From: Mycolicibacterium fluoranthenivorans | GTDB taxonomy: Bacteria; Actinomycetota; Actinomycetes; Mycobacteriales; Mycobacteriaceae | Direction: 5' to 3' | DNA: 64,000 nucleotides | Assembly: GCF_011758805.1 (NCBI RefSeq) | Contig: NZ_JAANOW010000001.1 | Location: 1,054,001 to 1,118,000, forward strand | In this document: positions 19,231 to 27,686 of the stretch, piece by piece | Layout of the letters: every line of letters begins with the position of its first letter | Numbering within the stretch: position 1 is the first letter of the stretch | Notes under the pieces: model-generated | Told to the model about the DNA's origin: nothing | Seen by the model: the letters and a program-made list of their open reading frames with translations, nothing else | Databases searched by the model: none | Made by a program: the position numbers and the translations under genes

Positions 19231-20078
19231 CTGGCCACGATCTGGTGTCCGTCGGCGAAATCGGTGCTGCGCGACAACGAGTCCCAGGCCGCGATATCGG
19301 CGTCGACGGCGTCCCGTCCGGCACGCACCAGTCGCAGCGCGTCGGATCCCAGCACGAGATGGCGGGGCGGCTCGGCGGCATCGACGATGGTCAGCATGGC
19401 CGCGGCCGCCTTTGCCGGATCGCCGAGCTGATTGCCGCTGGCCTGTTGCCGCGCGCGGCGGATCGGCTCGAACACCGCGTCGTAATCGTCGACAGCGCGC
19501 TCGGCGCGGACCATCGACCGACCCGCCCAATCCGTCCGAAACGACCCGGGTTCGATTGCGGTCACGTGGATCCCGAACCCCGCGACCTCCTTGCCGATGC
19601 TCTCCAGCAGGCCTTCGAGTGCGTACTTGCTGGCGCAGTACGCCGAAAGTCCCGGCACCGTCATCAGCCCACCCATCGAGGTGACGGCCATGATGTGCCC
19701 GGCCCGGCGCTTGCGCATGTACGGCAGGACCGCCTGCACGGTGGCGGCAGCACCGAAGACGTTGGTCTCGAACTGCGCGCGCAGCTCCGACAGTGGCGTC
19801 TCCTCGAAGACACCCTCCAATCCGTAACCCGCGTTGGCGATCACGACATCGATCGGTCCGATCGACGCCTCCGCCTCCGCGACGGTGTCGACGACCGCCC
19901 CGTGGTCGGTGACATCGACGATCCGGCCATGCGCGCCAGGGTGCAGGCTCTCGAAAGCGGCCAGATCGGCGGACTTGCGTACCGTGCCGATCACGGTGTG
20001 TCCGGCGTCCAGCGCCCCTTGCGCAAACGCACGGCCGAGCCCGGTGCTGACTCCGGTGATGAAGAACGTCTTGGTCAT
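19227..20078 (-). CDS. Short-chain dehydrogenase/reductase
   Basis: Classical SDR of 283 residues. Cofactor motif TGVSTGLG near residue 9, NAG motif VVIANAGYG, catalytic Ser in AVTSMGG, and Tyr-Lys as YCASKYALEG. The C-terminal region (EPGSFRTDW) is usual for classical SDRs. The ATG at 20078 matches the family N-terminus (MTKTFFITG). It forms an operon with the downstream TetR gene (4-bp overlap). A 21-bp palindrome lies 18 bp upstream of the start. Substrate unknown. Confidence 0.9.
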   Translation of the reverse strand: MTKTFFITGVSTGLGRAFAQGALDAGHTVIGTVRKSADLAAFESLHPGAHGRIVDVTDHGAVVDTVAEAEASIGPIDVVIANAGYGLEGVFEETPLSELRAQFETNVFGAAATVQAVLPYMRKRRAGHIMAVTSMGGLMTVPGLSAYCASKYALEGLLESIGKEVAGFGIHVTAIEPGSFRTDWAGRSMVRAERAVDDYDAVFEPIRRARQQASGNQLGDPAKAAAAMLTIVDAAEPPRHLVLGSDALRLVRAGRDAVDADIAAWDSLSRSTDFADGHQIVAS

Positions 20079-20095
20079 GGCACCACGGTACGCGC

Positions 20096-20116
20096 TAATC
20101 GACACTGTGTCGATTA
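20096..20116. promoter_or_regulatory. Perfect palindrome, probable TetR operator
   Basis: Arms TAATCGACA and TGTCGATTA are exact complements around a 3-nt centre (CTG), 18 bp upstream of the SDR start codon. Its position before the SDR-TetR operon suggests it is the binding site of that TetR. Confidence 0.75.
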
Positions 20117-20134
20117 TTGTATTCGTTGTGCAGA

Positions 20135-21877
20135 TCAGGCGGGTGCGGGTTGCCGGCCGCGGATGAGCTTGCCCGGCAACGCATCGGTGGGCACACCCCG
20201 CTCGGCGATGATCTCACCGGACACGATCGTGGCGACGTAGCCTTCCGCGGTCTGGTCGAGGCGGCGCCCGCCGGCAGGCAGGTCGTAGGCCACCGTCGGC
20301 TTGTGCAACCGCAGTGCGCCGTGGTCGATGACGTTGAGGTCGGCCTTGTAGCCGACGGCGATGCGGCCGCGGTCGGCCAGCCCGGCCACCCGGGCCGGCA
20401 CGGTGGTCAGCTCTCGCACCGCGTCCGCGACACTGAGTCGGCCGGTGGCCCGGTCGCGCGCCCAGTGCGTCAGCATGTAGGTGGGAAAGCTTGCGTCGCA
20501 GATCATTCCGTAATGCGCTCCGCCGTCGCCGAGGCCGAGCACCACATCGTCACGGCGCACCAGCTCCGCGACGGTGTCCAGCGAACCGTCGCGGAAGTTG
20601 GCCAGCGTGATCAGCAGCATGGCGTGGCCGTCATCGTCGAGCAGCCGGTCGTATGCCTCCTCGGCGGGAGTGACCCCGCGGGCGGCGGCGCGCGCGGCGA
20701 TACTGTCCGACCGGCTCGGTTCGTAGTTCGGCGGGTCGCCCAGCGGGAAGATCCAGTCGAACGCCTGTACGGCGAACATCAACGGGTGGCCGTCGCTGGC
20801 CGGGGAGTCGTTCAGGATGCGTTCCCGCACTTCGGGTTTGTGCATCTCGGCGACACGTTCGGCCAGTGGCAGATGGGCGATCTCGCGATAGCTCGGATAC
20901 GTGATGAACGGATTGCCGGACAACTCGAGCCCGATCACCAGGCCGATGGGGCGCGGGAAGATCTGCGCGGTGATCTCGCCGCCGTTCGCATTCGCCTTCT
21001 CCACCATGCGTAGCGCATCCAGATGCAGTGCCGGTCCGGCATTGCCGATCGCCAGCGTGAACGTGACGGGCAGGCCGACATCGGCCGCCACGTCGAACAC
21101 CGATTGCAGCGCCTGTTCGTAGTCGGCGGCCAACAGGTCGGGCACGAACTGGATCAGTCCGCCGCCGGCGTCGTCCACACCGCGCGCGATGGCCTCGATC
21201 TCAGCCTGGGCCGCGTCATAACTCGGAATCGGCTGCCCGCTCTCGGTTTTGTGGATGGTCAGCCGCGACGAGGCGAAGCCGAGGGCACCCACGTGCACCG
21301 CCTCGGCCGCGAGCTTGCGCATCTGGGACAGGTCTTCTGCGGTGGCGGGTTCACGGTCGACGCCGCGCTGACCCATCACGTACACCCGCAGCGGGGAGTG
21401 CGGCAGGAACGCGGCGACGTCGATGTCCCGTTGTCGCGACGCCACCGCGTCGAGGAATTCCGGGAAGGTCTCCCAGGTCCACGGCAGGCCGTCGACCATC
21501 ACCACGCCGGGGATGTCCTCGACACCGGCCATCACGTCCACCAGCGTCTCGTGGTCCGCGGGCCGGCAGGGCGCGAAACCGACCCCGCAGTTGCCCATCA
21601 CGGCCGTGGTGACGCCGTGCGAAGAGGACGGGGTCATCCGGTCCGACCAGATGGCCTGCCCGTCGTAGTGGGTGTGCAGGTCGACGAATCCCGGGGTGAC
21701 CAGCAGGCCGGTGGCGTCGATCTCCCGGGTGCCGCTGCCGGTGACGGACCCCACTGCGGTGATCACACCGCCGGTGACGGCGACATCGCCGCGGTACGGC
21801 TGCCCGCCCGATCCGTCGACGACGGTCCCGTTGCGGATCACGAGGTCGTGCAGATCCTCGTCGCTTCGCTTTGTCAT
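20135..21877 (-). CDS. N-acyl-D-amino-acid deacylase-like amidohydrolase
   Basis: 580-residue metal-dependent hydrolase of the D-aminoacylase/dihydroorotase-like superfamily. It begins with the small beta domain (VIRNGTVVDGSGG), then the metal site VDLHTHYDGQ, the Cys-containing GNCGVGFAP (a metal-bridging Cys in D-aminoacylases), and a late acidic site in LGLGDGGAHYG. The barrel is closed by IAVGYKADLNVIDHGAL. Length and motifs fit cytosolic mycobacterial N-acyl-D-amino-acid deacylases that hydrolyse N-acylated D-amino acids or related amides; the true substrate is not evident. The ATG at 21877 is divergent from the VOC gene by 22 bp, so the promoters overlap. The first codons contain an AGCGAAGCGACG motif shared with other gene starts in the window. 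Confidence 0.88.
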   Translation of the reverse strand: MTKRSDEDLHDLVIRNGTVVDGSGGQPYRGDVAVTGGVITAVGSVTGSGTREIDATGLLVTPGFVDLHTHYDGQAIWSDRMTPSSSHGVTTAVMGNCGVGFAPCRPADHETLVDVMAGVEDIPGVVMVDGLPWTWETFPEFLDAVASRQRDIDVAAFLPHSPLRVYVMGQRGVDREPATAEDLSQMRKLAAEAVHVGALGFASSRLTIHKTESGQPIPSYDAAQAEIEAIARGVDDAGGGLIQFVPDLLAADYEQALQSVFDVAADVGLPVTFTLAIGNAGPALHLDALRMVEKANANGGEITAQIFPRPIGLVIGLELSGNPFITYPSYREIAHLPLAERVAEMHKPEVRERILNDSPASDGHPLMFAVQAFDWIFPLGDPPNYEPSRSDSIAARAAARGVTPAEEAYDRLLDDDGHAMLLITLANFRDGSLDTVAELVRRDDVVLGLGDGGAHYGMICDASFPTYMLTHWARDRATGRLSVADAVRELTTVPARVAGLADRGRIAVGYKADLNVIDHGALRLHKPTVAYDLPAGGRRLDQTAEGYVATIVSGEIIAERGVPTDALPGKLIRGRQPAPA

Positions 21878-21899
21878 ACCTCGAACCTACGATGCCAGG

Positions 21900-22277
21900 A
21901 TGATCGATCACCTGGGAATCAACTGTGCCGACTTCGCCAAGTCGCGGGAGTTCTACGACACCGTGCTGGGTGTCCTCGGCGTCACCCGGCAGATGGATGT
22001 CGAGGTGGCCATCGGCTACGGCCGCAACGGCAAACCCGATTTCTGGATCGCCGATATCAACGCCGGTGACGCCACTGGGCCCAACCGTGAGGTGCACGTG
22101 GCCTTCCAGGCCGCCGACGCCGAGGCCGTGCAGAAGTTCTACGACGCGGCCGTCGGCCTGGGCGCCGAATCGCTGCACGCGCCGCGGCTGTGGCCGGAGT
22201 ACCACCCGGGTTACTTCGGTGCGTTCGTGCGCGACCCCGATGGCAACAACGTGGAAGCCGTGTTCCACGGGGCCTGA
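21900..22277 (+). CDS. VOC (glyoxalase/bleomycin resistance-like) family protein
   Basis: 125-residue vicinal-oxygen-chelate fold protein. The N-terminal MIDHLGINCADFAKSREFYD carries the first metal-ligand His and the typical helix; the C-terminal FVRDPDGNNVEAVFHG carries the final Glu. It is a single-domain protein that would dimerise to form the active site. The ATG at 21900 starts exactly at the domain. Function could be a lyase or dioxygenase-like reaction on a small molecule; nothing in the context narrows it. Confidence 0.88.
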   Translation: MIDHLGINCADFAKSREFYDTVLGVLGVTRQMDVEVAIGYGRNGKPDFWIADINAGDATGPNREVHVAFQAADAEAVQKFYDAAVGLGAESLHAPRLWPEYHPGYFGAFVRDPDGNNVEAVFHGA

Positions 22278-22314
22278 CGGGAATCATTCCGCCGGGCGGC
22301 GGTTGGTACCGGGT

Positions 22315-23271
22315 ATGAGCACACCGACCGTTGAAGCGCGCCTCACCACACCCTTCGGCTTCGACTCCACCGCGGCCGACGTGATCGCCGGGGTCGATCT
22401 GTCCGGTAAGACCGCGATCGTCACCGGCGCCTCGTCCGGCATCGGTGTGGAGACGGCGCGCGCCCTGGCCGGGGCCGGGGCCGCCGTCACCCTGGCGGTG
22501 CGAGACGCGGACGCCACCGAGCCCCTCGCCGAGGAGATCCGGCACAGCACGGGCAACGACGCCGTCTCGGTCTCGACGCTCGATCTGAGCCGGCCGGACA
22601 GTGTCGTGGCCTTCGCGACCGCCTGGACCGGGCCGTTGCACATCCTGGTCAACAACGCCGGGGTGATGGCCGTCCAGCACCTGACCCGCACCGAAGGTGG
22701 CCACGAGCTTCAGTTCGCCACCAACCACCTCGGGCATTTCGCGCTCGCGATCGGCCTGTACGACGCGCTGCGGCAGGCGGGCGGGGCGCGCATCGTCTCG
22801 GTGAGTTCGGCGGGGCATCTGCGTTCGCCGGTGGTGTTCGACGATATCGACTACGCGTTTCGCGAGTACGACCCGTTCGGCGCGTACGGGCAGAGCAAGA
22901 CCGCGAACGTGCTGTTCGCCGTCGAAGCCAGCCGGCGCTGGGCCGGGGACGGGATCACCGCCAACGCGCTGATGCCCGGCGGGATCGCCACCGCACTGCA
23001 GCGGCACCTCCCGCTCGGCTACAACGACGAGGCCCGGGAGCAGTTCCGCCAGGCGGGCTCCCGGTTCAAGAGCGTCGAACAGGGCGCGGCCACCTCGGTG
23101 CTGCTGGCCGCCTCGCCGCTGCTCGACGGGGTCGGTGGCCGGTACTTCGAAAACTGCAATGAGGCCGTCGTCGTCGAGTCTCGCGACGGGGGGATCGGCG
23201 GAGTGGCGCCCTATGCGCTGGATCCGGAGAATGCCGAGCGGCTGTGGGACGTGTCGTTGGCGATGTTGTGA
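22315..23271 (+). CDS. Short-chain dehydrogenase/reductase
   Basis: 318-residue SDR of the retinol-dehydrogenase-like group. Cofactor motif TGASSGIG near residue 40, ILVNNAGVM, catalytic Ser in SVSSAGHL, and YGQSKTAN. About 25 extra N-terminal residues precede the Rossmann fold. The ATG at 22315 is preceded by a 37-bp gap from the VOC gene, so the two may be co-transcribed. It differs clearly from the two near-identical SDRs near groEL. Substrate unknown. Confidence 0.9.
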   Translation: MSTPTVEARLTTPFGFDSTAADVIAGVDLSGKTAIVTGASSGIGVETARALAGAGAAVTLAVRDADATEPLAEEIRHSTGNDAVSVSTLDLSRPDSVVAFATAWTGPLHILVNNAGVMAVQHLTRTEGGHELQFATNHLGHFALAIGLYDALRQAGGARIVSVSSAGHLRSPVVFDDIDYAFREYDPFGAYGQSKTANVLFAVEASRRWAGDGITANALMPGGIATALQRHLPLGYNDEAREQFRQAGSRFKSVEQGAATSVLLAASPLLDGVGGRYFENCNEAVVVESRDGGIGGVAPYALDPENAERLWDVSLAML

Positions 23272-23323
23272 TCGGAAGCCGTGATCGGCGTTGTCGTCGG
23301 TGGGCGCGGGTAGCGTCGGGACC

Positions 23324-23848
23324 GTGGCCGAATCCGATATCACCGCCGCCCGTGAACTGCTGAGAGACTCCTTCACCCGACTCATCGAGCATGTCGATGA
23401 GCTGACGGGCGACCTCACCGAGGAGCTGTCCTCGTGGCGCCCGACGCCCGAAGCCAACAGCATCGCCTGGCTCATCTGGCACAGTGCGCGCTGCCAGGAT
23501 CTGCAGCTGTGCGATATCGCCGGTGCCGAGCAGGTGTGGGCACGCGACGGATGGCGTGAGCGGTTCGCGCTCGACCTGCCGGCCAACGACATCGGCTACG
23601 GGCATACGCCCGACGAGGTCGGCAAGGTGCAGGCGCCCACCGCACTGCTGGCGGGCTACTACCACGCGGTGCACAAGGTCACCCTCGAGTACATCGCCTC
23701 GGTCACCGATGAGGAGCTGGCCCGCATCGTCGACGAGCGCTGGACCCCGCCGGTCACCGCGAGCGCGCGGTTGGTCAGCATCATCGACGACTGCGCCCAG
23801 CACCTCGGGCAGGCGGCGTATGTGCGAGGTATCGCGCCGCCAAGTTGA
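23324..23848 (+). CDS. DinB-superfamily protein (DUF664-like)
   Basis: 174-residue four-helix-bundle protein. Putative metal-ligand histidines lie in WLIWHSARCQD, in the central helix around YYHAVHKV, and in DDCAQHLGQAAYVRG, the pattern of DinB/YfiT proteins. In actinobacteria this superfamily includes mycothiol-dependent enzymes, so a thiol-transferase-like role is possible but not demonstrated here. The GTG at 23324 was preferred because the first 11 residues from the upstream start look non-coding. The stop codon lies inside a palindrome (23844-23859) that precedes the aldehyde dehydrogenase gene. Confidence 0.82.
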   Translation: MAESDITAARELLRDSFTRLIEHVDELTGDLTEELSSWRPTPEANSIAWLIWHSARCQDLQLCDIAGAEQVWARDGWRERFALDLPANDIGYGHTPDEVGKVQAPTALLAGYYHAVHKVTLEYIASVTDEELARIVDERWTPPVTASARLVSIIDDCAQHLGQAAYVRGIAPPS

Positions 23849-23859
23849 CAGGTGTCAAC
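23844..23859. promoter_or_regulatory. Palindrome GTTGACAGGTGTCAAC upstream of aldehyde dehydrogenase
   Basis: Inverted repeat with 7-bp perfect arms and a 2-nt centre, 42 bp before the aldehyde dehydrogenase ATG. It overlaps the stop of the DinB gene. Its left arm reads TTGACA, a consensus-like -35 hexamer, so a bound regulator could block the promoter. Confidence 0.6.
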
Positions 23860-23901
23860 CCCGGTGCGAGCTACGTCACACGTGCGGTTTAGCATGGCTC
23901 T

Positions 23902-25413
23902 ATGACTGCCACTGCAGACCGTTCTGATATCGCGACCATCGTCAGTCCCGCCACGGGTGCCGTGGCCGGCGAGGTGCGCTGGACCGCTCCCGCTGACGTC
24001 CCGCGGATCGCTGCCGGGCTCCGCGAGGCGCAGCGCGAATGGGAGGCCCGGGGCGCGAAAGGCCGCGCCAAGGTGCTGGCCCGCTATGCCGTCTGGCTGG
24101 GCGACCACCGTGACGAGATCGAGAAGCTGCTGATCGCCGAGACCGGCAAGTCGGCAACGGACGCCGCTCAGGAGGTGCCGCTGCTGATCATGATCCTGTC
24201 GTACTACATCAAGGCGGTGGAGAAGGCGATGGCGCCGGAGACCCGGCCCGCCCCGCTGCCCTTCCTGTCGATCAAGAAGATCGAGGTGCACTATCGGCCC
24301 CGGGCGGTCGTCGGCATCATCGCCCCGTGGAACTACCCGGTGGCCAACGCCTTGATGGACGCCATCGGCGCGCTCGCCGCCGGCTGCTCGGTACTGCTCA
24401 AACCGTCCGAGCGCACCCCGCTGACCGCCGAGGTGCTGCTGCGCGGCTGGTTGGATTGCGGGGCTCCGGAAGTATTGGCCCTGGCCCAGGGTGCGCGGGA
24501 GGTGTCCGAGGCCGTCATCGACAATTCCGACTACCTCCAGTTCACCGGCTCCAGCGCCACCGGCGTCAAGGTCATGGAGCGGGCCGCGCGCCGGCTCACG
24601 CCGGTCAGCCTGGAACTCGGCGGGAAAGACCCGATGCTGGTCCTGGAGGATGCCGATATCGAGTTGGCGGCCAACGCCGCGGTCTGGGGCGCGATGTTCA
24701 ACGCGGGTCAGACCTGCGTGTCGGTCGAGCGGGTGTACGTCCTGGAGCCGGCCTACGACCAGTTCGTCGCGGCCGTGGTGAAGGCGGTCGAGAACCTGAA
24801 GGTGGGTGCGGGTGAGGGCTATGACTTCGGCGCGCTGATCGACGAGTCGCAGGTCGCGGTGACCGCGCGCCACGTCGATGACGCCCTGGCCAAGGGCGCG
24901 AAGGCGCTGACCGGTGGTAAGCGCACCGAAGGTGCGGGCAGCTTCTACCCGCCGACCGTGCTGGTCGACGTCGACCACTCGATGGCGTGTATGACCGAGG
25001 AGACCTTCGGTCCGACGCTGCCCATCATGAAGGTGTCCTCGGTGGGTGAGGCGGTCCGACTGGCCAACGACAGCCCCTACGGGCTGAGCGCGGTGGTGTT
25101 CTCCAAGGATGTGGACCGGGCCAAGGATGTTGCGCTGCAACTGGATTGCGGTGCCGTCAACATCAACGACGTCATCTCCAACCTGATGTGCACGACGGCC
25201 CCGATGGGCGGCTGGAAGACCTCGGGGATCGGTGCGCGGTTCGGCGGTGTCGACGGGGTGCGCAAGTTCTGCCGGCAGGAGACGGTGGTGGCGCCGCGGC
25301 TGAGCGTGGGTGCCGGCGGCAACTACTACAACAATTCGCTCAAGGCGCTGGCCCGGATGAACAAGATGATGACCAAGCTGGCGCTGGCGCGTCCGAAGCG
25401 CGAGGCCAAGTAG
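23902..25413 (+). CDS. Aldehyde dehydrogenase (NAD(P)+-dependent)
   Basis: 503-residue soluble enzyme that oxidises aldehydes to acids. Marks: APWNYPVANAL (start of the cofactor site), FTGSSATGVKVM, catalytic Glu in LELGGKDPMLVLED, catalytic Cys in NAGQTCVSVERVYV, and the ETFGPTLPIM and APMGGWKTSGIG stretches. The C-terminal extension with basic residues (LARMNKMMTKLALARPKREAK) resembles succinate-semialdehyde/long-chain aldehyde dehydrogenases of mycobacteria. It sits alone between the DinB and PPK2 genes; a palindrome upstream suggests its own regulation. Confidence 0.93.
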   Translation: MTATADRSDIATIVSPATGAVAGEVRWTAPADVPRIAAGLREAQREWEARGAKGRAKVLARYAVWLGDHRDEIEKLLIAETGKSATDAAQEVPLLIMILSYYIKAVEKAMAPETRPAPLPFLSIKKIEVHYRPRAVVGIIAPWNYPVANALMDAIGALAAGCSVLLKPSERTPLTAEVLLRGWLDCGAPEVLALAQGAREVSEAVIDNSDYLQFTGSSATGVKVMERAARRLTPVSLELGGKDPMLVLEDADIELAANAAVWGAMFNAGQTCVSVERVYVLEPAYDQFVAAVVKAVENLKVGAGEGYDFGALIDESQVAVTARHVDDALAKGAKALTGGKRTEGAGSFYPPTVLVDVDHSMACMTEETFGPTLPIMKVSSVGEAVRLANDSPYGLSAVVFSKDVDRAKDVALQLDCGAVNINDVISNLMCTTAPMGGWKTSGIGARFGGVDGVRKFCRQETVVAPRLSVGAGGNYYNNSLKALARMNKMMTKLALARPKREAK

Positions 25414-25473
25414 CTCACCTTCTGTTCACCTGGGCGACACCGGCTGGTACGTCCGGCTCGATAACTTCGTCCG

Positions 25474-26331
25474 GTGACTGTGGACCTGTCCTGCTACGCC
25501 GTCCGTGACGATGACGACGACGATCCCGAATTGTTGCTGATGCCCGGTGGCGATGTCGTCGACACCTGGCGTGAGGGCTACCCGTACGACGAGCGGATGA
25601 AGCGCAGCGAGTACGAGGAGCAGAAGCGGCTGCTGCAGATCGAACTGCTCAAGCTGCAGAAGTGGAGCCAGGCCAACGGCCTTCGGCACGTCATCGTGTT
25701 CGAGGGTCGCGACGCCGCAGGCAAGGGTGGCACCATCAAGCGGTTCATGGAGCACCTCAACCCCCGCGGCGCCCGGGTGGTGGCACTGGAGAAGCCGACC
25801 GAGAAGGAACGCACCCAGTGGTATTTCCAGCGCTACGTCAATCATCTGCCTGCAGCCGGTGAGATCGTGCTGTTCGACCGGTCCTGGTACAACCGGGCCG
25901 GGGTAGAACGGGTGATGGGCTACTGCACGCCCAAGCAGCACGCCGAGTTCATCCGGCAGGCCCCGCTGTTCGAGCAGATGCTGGCCAACGACGGCATCAG
26001 CCTGACCAAGCTGTGGTTCTCGGTGACCCAGAACGAACAGCGCACCAGGTTCACCATCCGTCAGGTCGATCCGGTCCGCCAGTGGAAACTCTCGCCCACC
26101 GACTTGGCATCGCTGGACAAATGGGACGGCTACACGGCGGCCAAAGAAGACATGTTCGCCTGGACCGACACCGAGATCGCGCCGTGGACCGTCGTGAAAA
26201 GCAACGACAAGAAACGCGCCAGGATCAACGCGATGCGCTACGTCCTGGGTAAGTTCAACTACGACAACAAGGACCATGAGGTGGTCGGCCAGGCCGACCC
26301 GTTGATCGTGGGGCGCGCACTCAGCGACTAG
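25474..26331 (+). CDS. ppk2: Polyphosphate kinase 2 family protein
   Basis: 285-residue P-loop kinase that transfers phosphate between polyphosphate and nucleotides. Walker A: VFEGRDAAGKGGTIKRF near residue 77. Walker B/lid: LFDRSWYNRAGVERVMGY. The N-terminal extension is acidic (DDDDDPELLLM). Residues WDGYTAAKEDMFAWTDT near the C-terminus are typical of class I PPK2 enzymes. GTG start at 25474, 60 bp after the aldehyde dehydrogenase. A second, divergent PPK2 gene lies at 53648-54517. Confidence 0.92.
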   Translation: MTVDLSCYAVRDDDDDDPELLLMPGGDVVDTWREGYPYDERMKRSEYEEQKRLLQIELLKLQKWSQANGLRHVIVFEGRDAAGKGGTIKRFMEHLNPRGARVVALEKPTEKERTQWYFQRYVNHLPAAGEIVLFDRSWYNRAGVERVMGYCTPKQHAEFIRQAPLFEQMLANDGISLTKLWFSVTQNEQRTRFTIRQVDPVRQWKLSPTDLASLDKWDGYTAAKEDMFAWTDTEIAPWTVVKSNDKKRARINAMRYVLGKFNYDNKDHEVVGQADPLIVGRALSD

Positions 26332-26364
26332 CGCTGATGAGGCGTCCCTCGTGAGGAGGACGCC

Positions 26365-27222
26365 GTGCGGTTTCTGCTGGCGGCCTTGCTGTGGCTGATC
26401 ACCACGGCGCTGCTGGTGGTGACGGTGCCGGCGTTGTGGGCGCAGCACACGATCGTGGACCGGGACGGGTACACGGCGTTTGCCGCGGCGGCGGCCAAGG
26501 ATCCGGCGCTGCAACAGGCGATGGCGTCGGAACTGGGCAGCCAGCTCAAGAATCTGGCCAGCGGTACCGGCTACGACGTGGGAACCGACGTGCTCAGTCG
26601 CGGTGCCGGCATCTACACCGCCAGCTCGGCGTTCCCCGGCCAGTTCGCCCAGGTCAACGGCCTCGCGCATGACTGGTTGTTCACCGACCGGGTTTCGCGT
26701 TCGGATGCGACGGGCCGGTGGGTGGTCGACATATCGCCGATGTTGGCGGACAGCTCCTTCCGCGAGACGCTGACCTCGTTCGGTATCGCGCCGCCCTCGA
26801 AGCTGGAAGTGCCGCTCACCGAACAGGTGTCGGAGCATCTGCGGCCCGGGCAGTTGCGGCTGGTCGCGGTATGGGGCCCGTGGGCGAGTGTCGGGGCGGC
26901 GGTGCTGACCGGCGTATTCGCCCTGTTGACGCTGGCGGCGGCCCGCGCGCGTGGCAAAGCCTTTGCTGCACTGGGGATTTCGGCCCTGCTGGTGGGTGCT
27001 GCGGGATGGGTGGGTATCGAGATCGGCCGGCGCTACGTCGATGACGCGCTGAACCACACCTCCGGGGATGTGCACGCGATCGCCGATGTGATGGTCGACC
27101 ACGCGGTGGGCAGTATGCACATGTGGCTCAACCTCACGCTGACCGTCGGTGGCGGCCTGGTGATCATCGGGGTGATCGTGGCGCTGCTGAGTGGATTGGG
27201 TTCACGGCGTGATGAGGTGTGA
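26365..27222 (+). CDS. Predicted membrane protein, unknown function
   Basis: 285 residues. One N-terminal membrane helix (LLAALLWLITTALLVVTVPAL), then a soluble extracytoplasmic-type domain of about 150 residues, then two hydrophobic segments around residues 170-220 (ASVGAAVLTGVFALLTLAAA and ALGISALLVGAAGWVGI) and a final helix (VGGGLVIIGVIVALLSGL). The layout suggests a four-helix integral membrane protein with an outside domain after helix 1. The GTG at 26365 has a GAGGA motif upstream and follows the PPK2 stop by 33 bp, so co-transcription is possible. I do not recognise the family. Its end overlaps the convergent small gene by 21 bp. Confidence 0.75.
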   Translation: MRFLLAALLWLITTALLVVTVPALWAQHTIVDRDGYTAFAAAAAKDPALQQAMASELGSQLKNLASGTGYDVGTDVLSRGAGIYTASSAFPGQFAQVNGLAHDWLFTDRVSRSDATGRWVVDISPMLADSSFRETLTSFGIAPPSKLEVPLTEQVSEHLRPGQLRLVAVWGPWASVGAAVLTGVFALLTLAAARARGKAFAALGISALLVGAAGWVGIEIGRRYVDDALNHTSGDVHAIADVMVDHAVGSMHMWLNLTLTVGGGLVIIGVIVALLSGLGSRRDEV

Positions 27223-27471
27223 CCGGTCCGAGCGCCGTTCCTGCGCCAATCGTTCTTGATTGACCCAGTTCTGGGTGAGCCCCAGCGCGATGAGAACGTC
27301 TGCGGCGGTGATGAACAGGCCGATGAAGTACATCCACTTCATGCCGGGATCCCGCGGGACGGTGAAGAAGATGACCAGAAAGATCGGCCCGACGATGCCG
27401 AAGACGAACGTCATGCCCTGAAACACCAGATAGCGGCGGAGCACGGTGAGCGGTGTCATCGGCGTCAGCAT
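27202..27471 (-). CDS. Small two-helix membrane protein, hypothetical
   Basis: 89 residues with two hydrophobic segments (FGIVGPIFLVIFFTVP and YFIGLFITAADVLIALGL) and a charged C-terminal tail. Composition is protein-like, with a sensible Met start at 27471. It overlaps the 3' end of the convergent upstream gene by 21 bp. No family recognised; the call rests on hydrophobicity pattern and coding bias. Confidence 0.6.
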   Translation of the reverse strand: MLTPMTPLTVLRRYLVFQGMTFVFGIVGPIFLVIFFTVPRDPGMKWMYFIGLFITAADVLIALGLTQNWVNQERLAQERRSDRSHLITP

Positions 27472-27686
27472 AACGGCGCGACGGGCCAGGTGTCCCGACA
27501 GCCGATTGGCTGTCGGCGGACTGAGGCAAAGCGCCGCCCGGCGGTACGCACGGCTATTTGCTGGGAAGAATCTGCTGTTCGGTTCCCCGTAGCCGGCAAA
27601 TCCGGAATCAACCGAACGGCCTACAGAGCAAATCCGGGAGATGACTTAGAGTCCGCTGTGAATTGACGTCGAAGTCAGGAGGCTCC

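Noticed and set aside
27663..27686. Extended N-terminus of giant protein 1 starting upstream of 27687
   Set aside because: Alignment with the paralogue begins at the GTG at 27687, which has a good ribosome-binding site.
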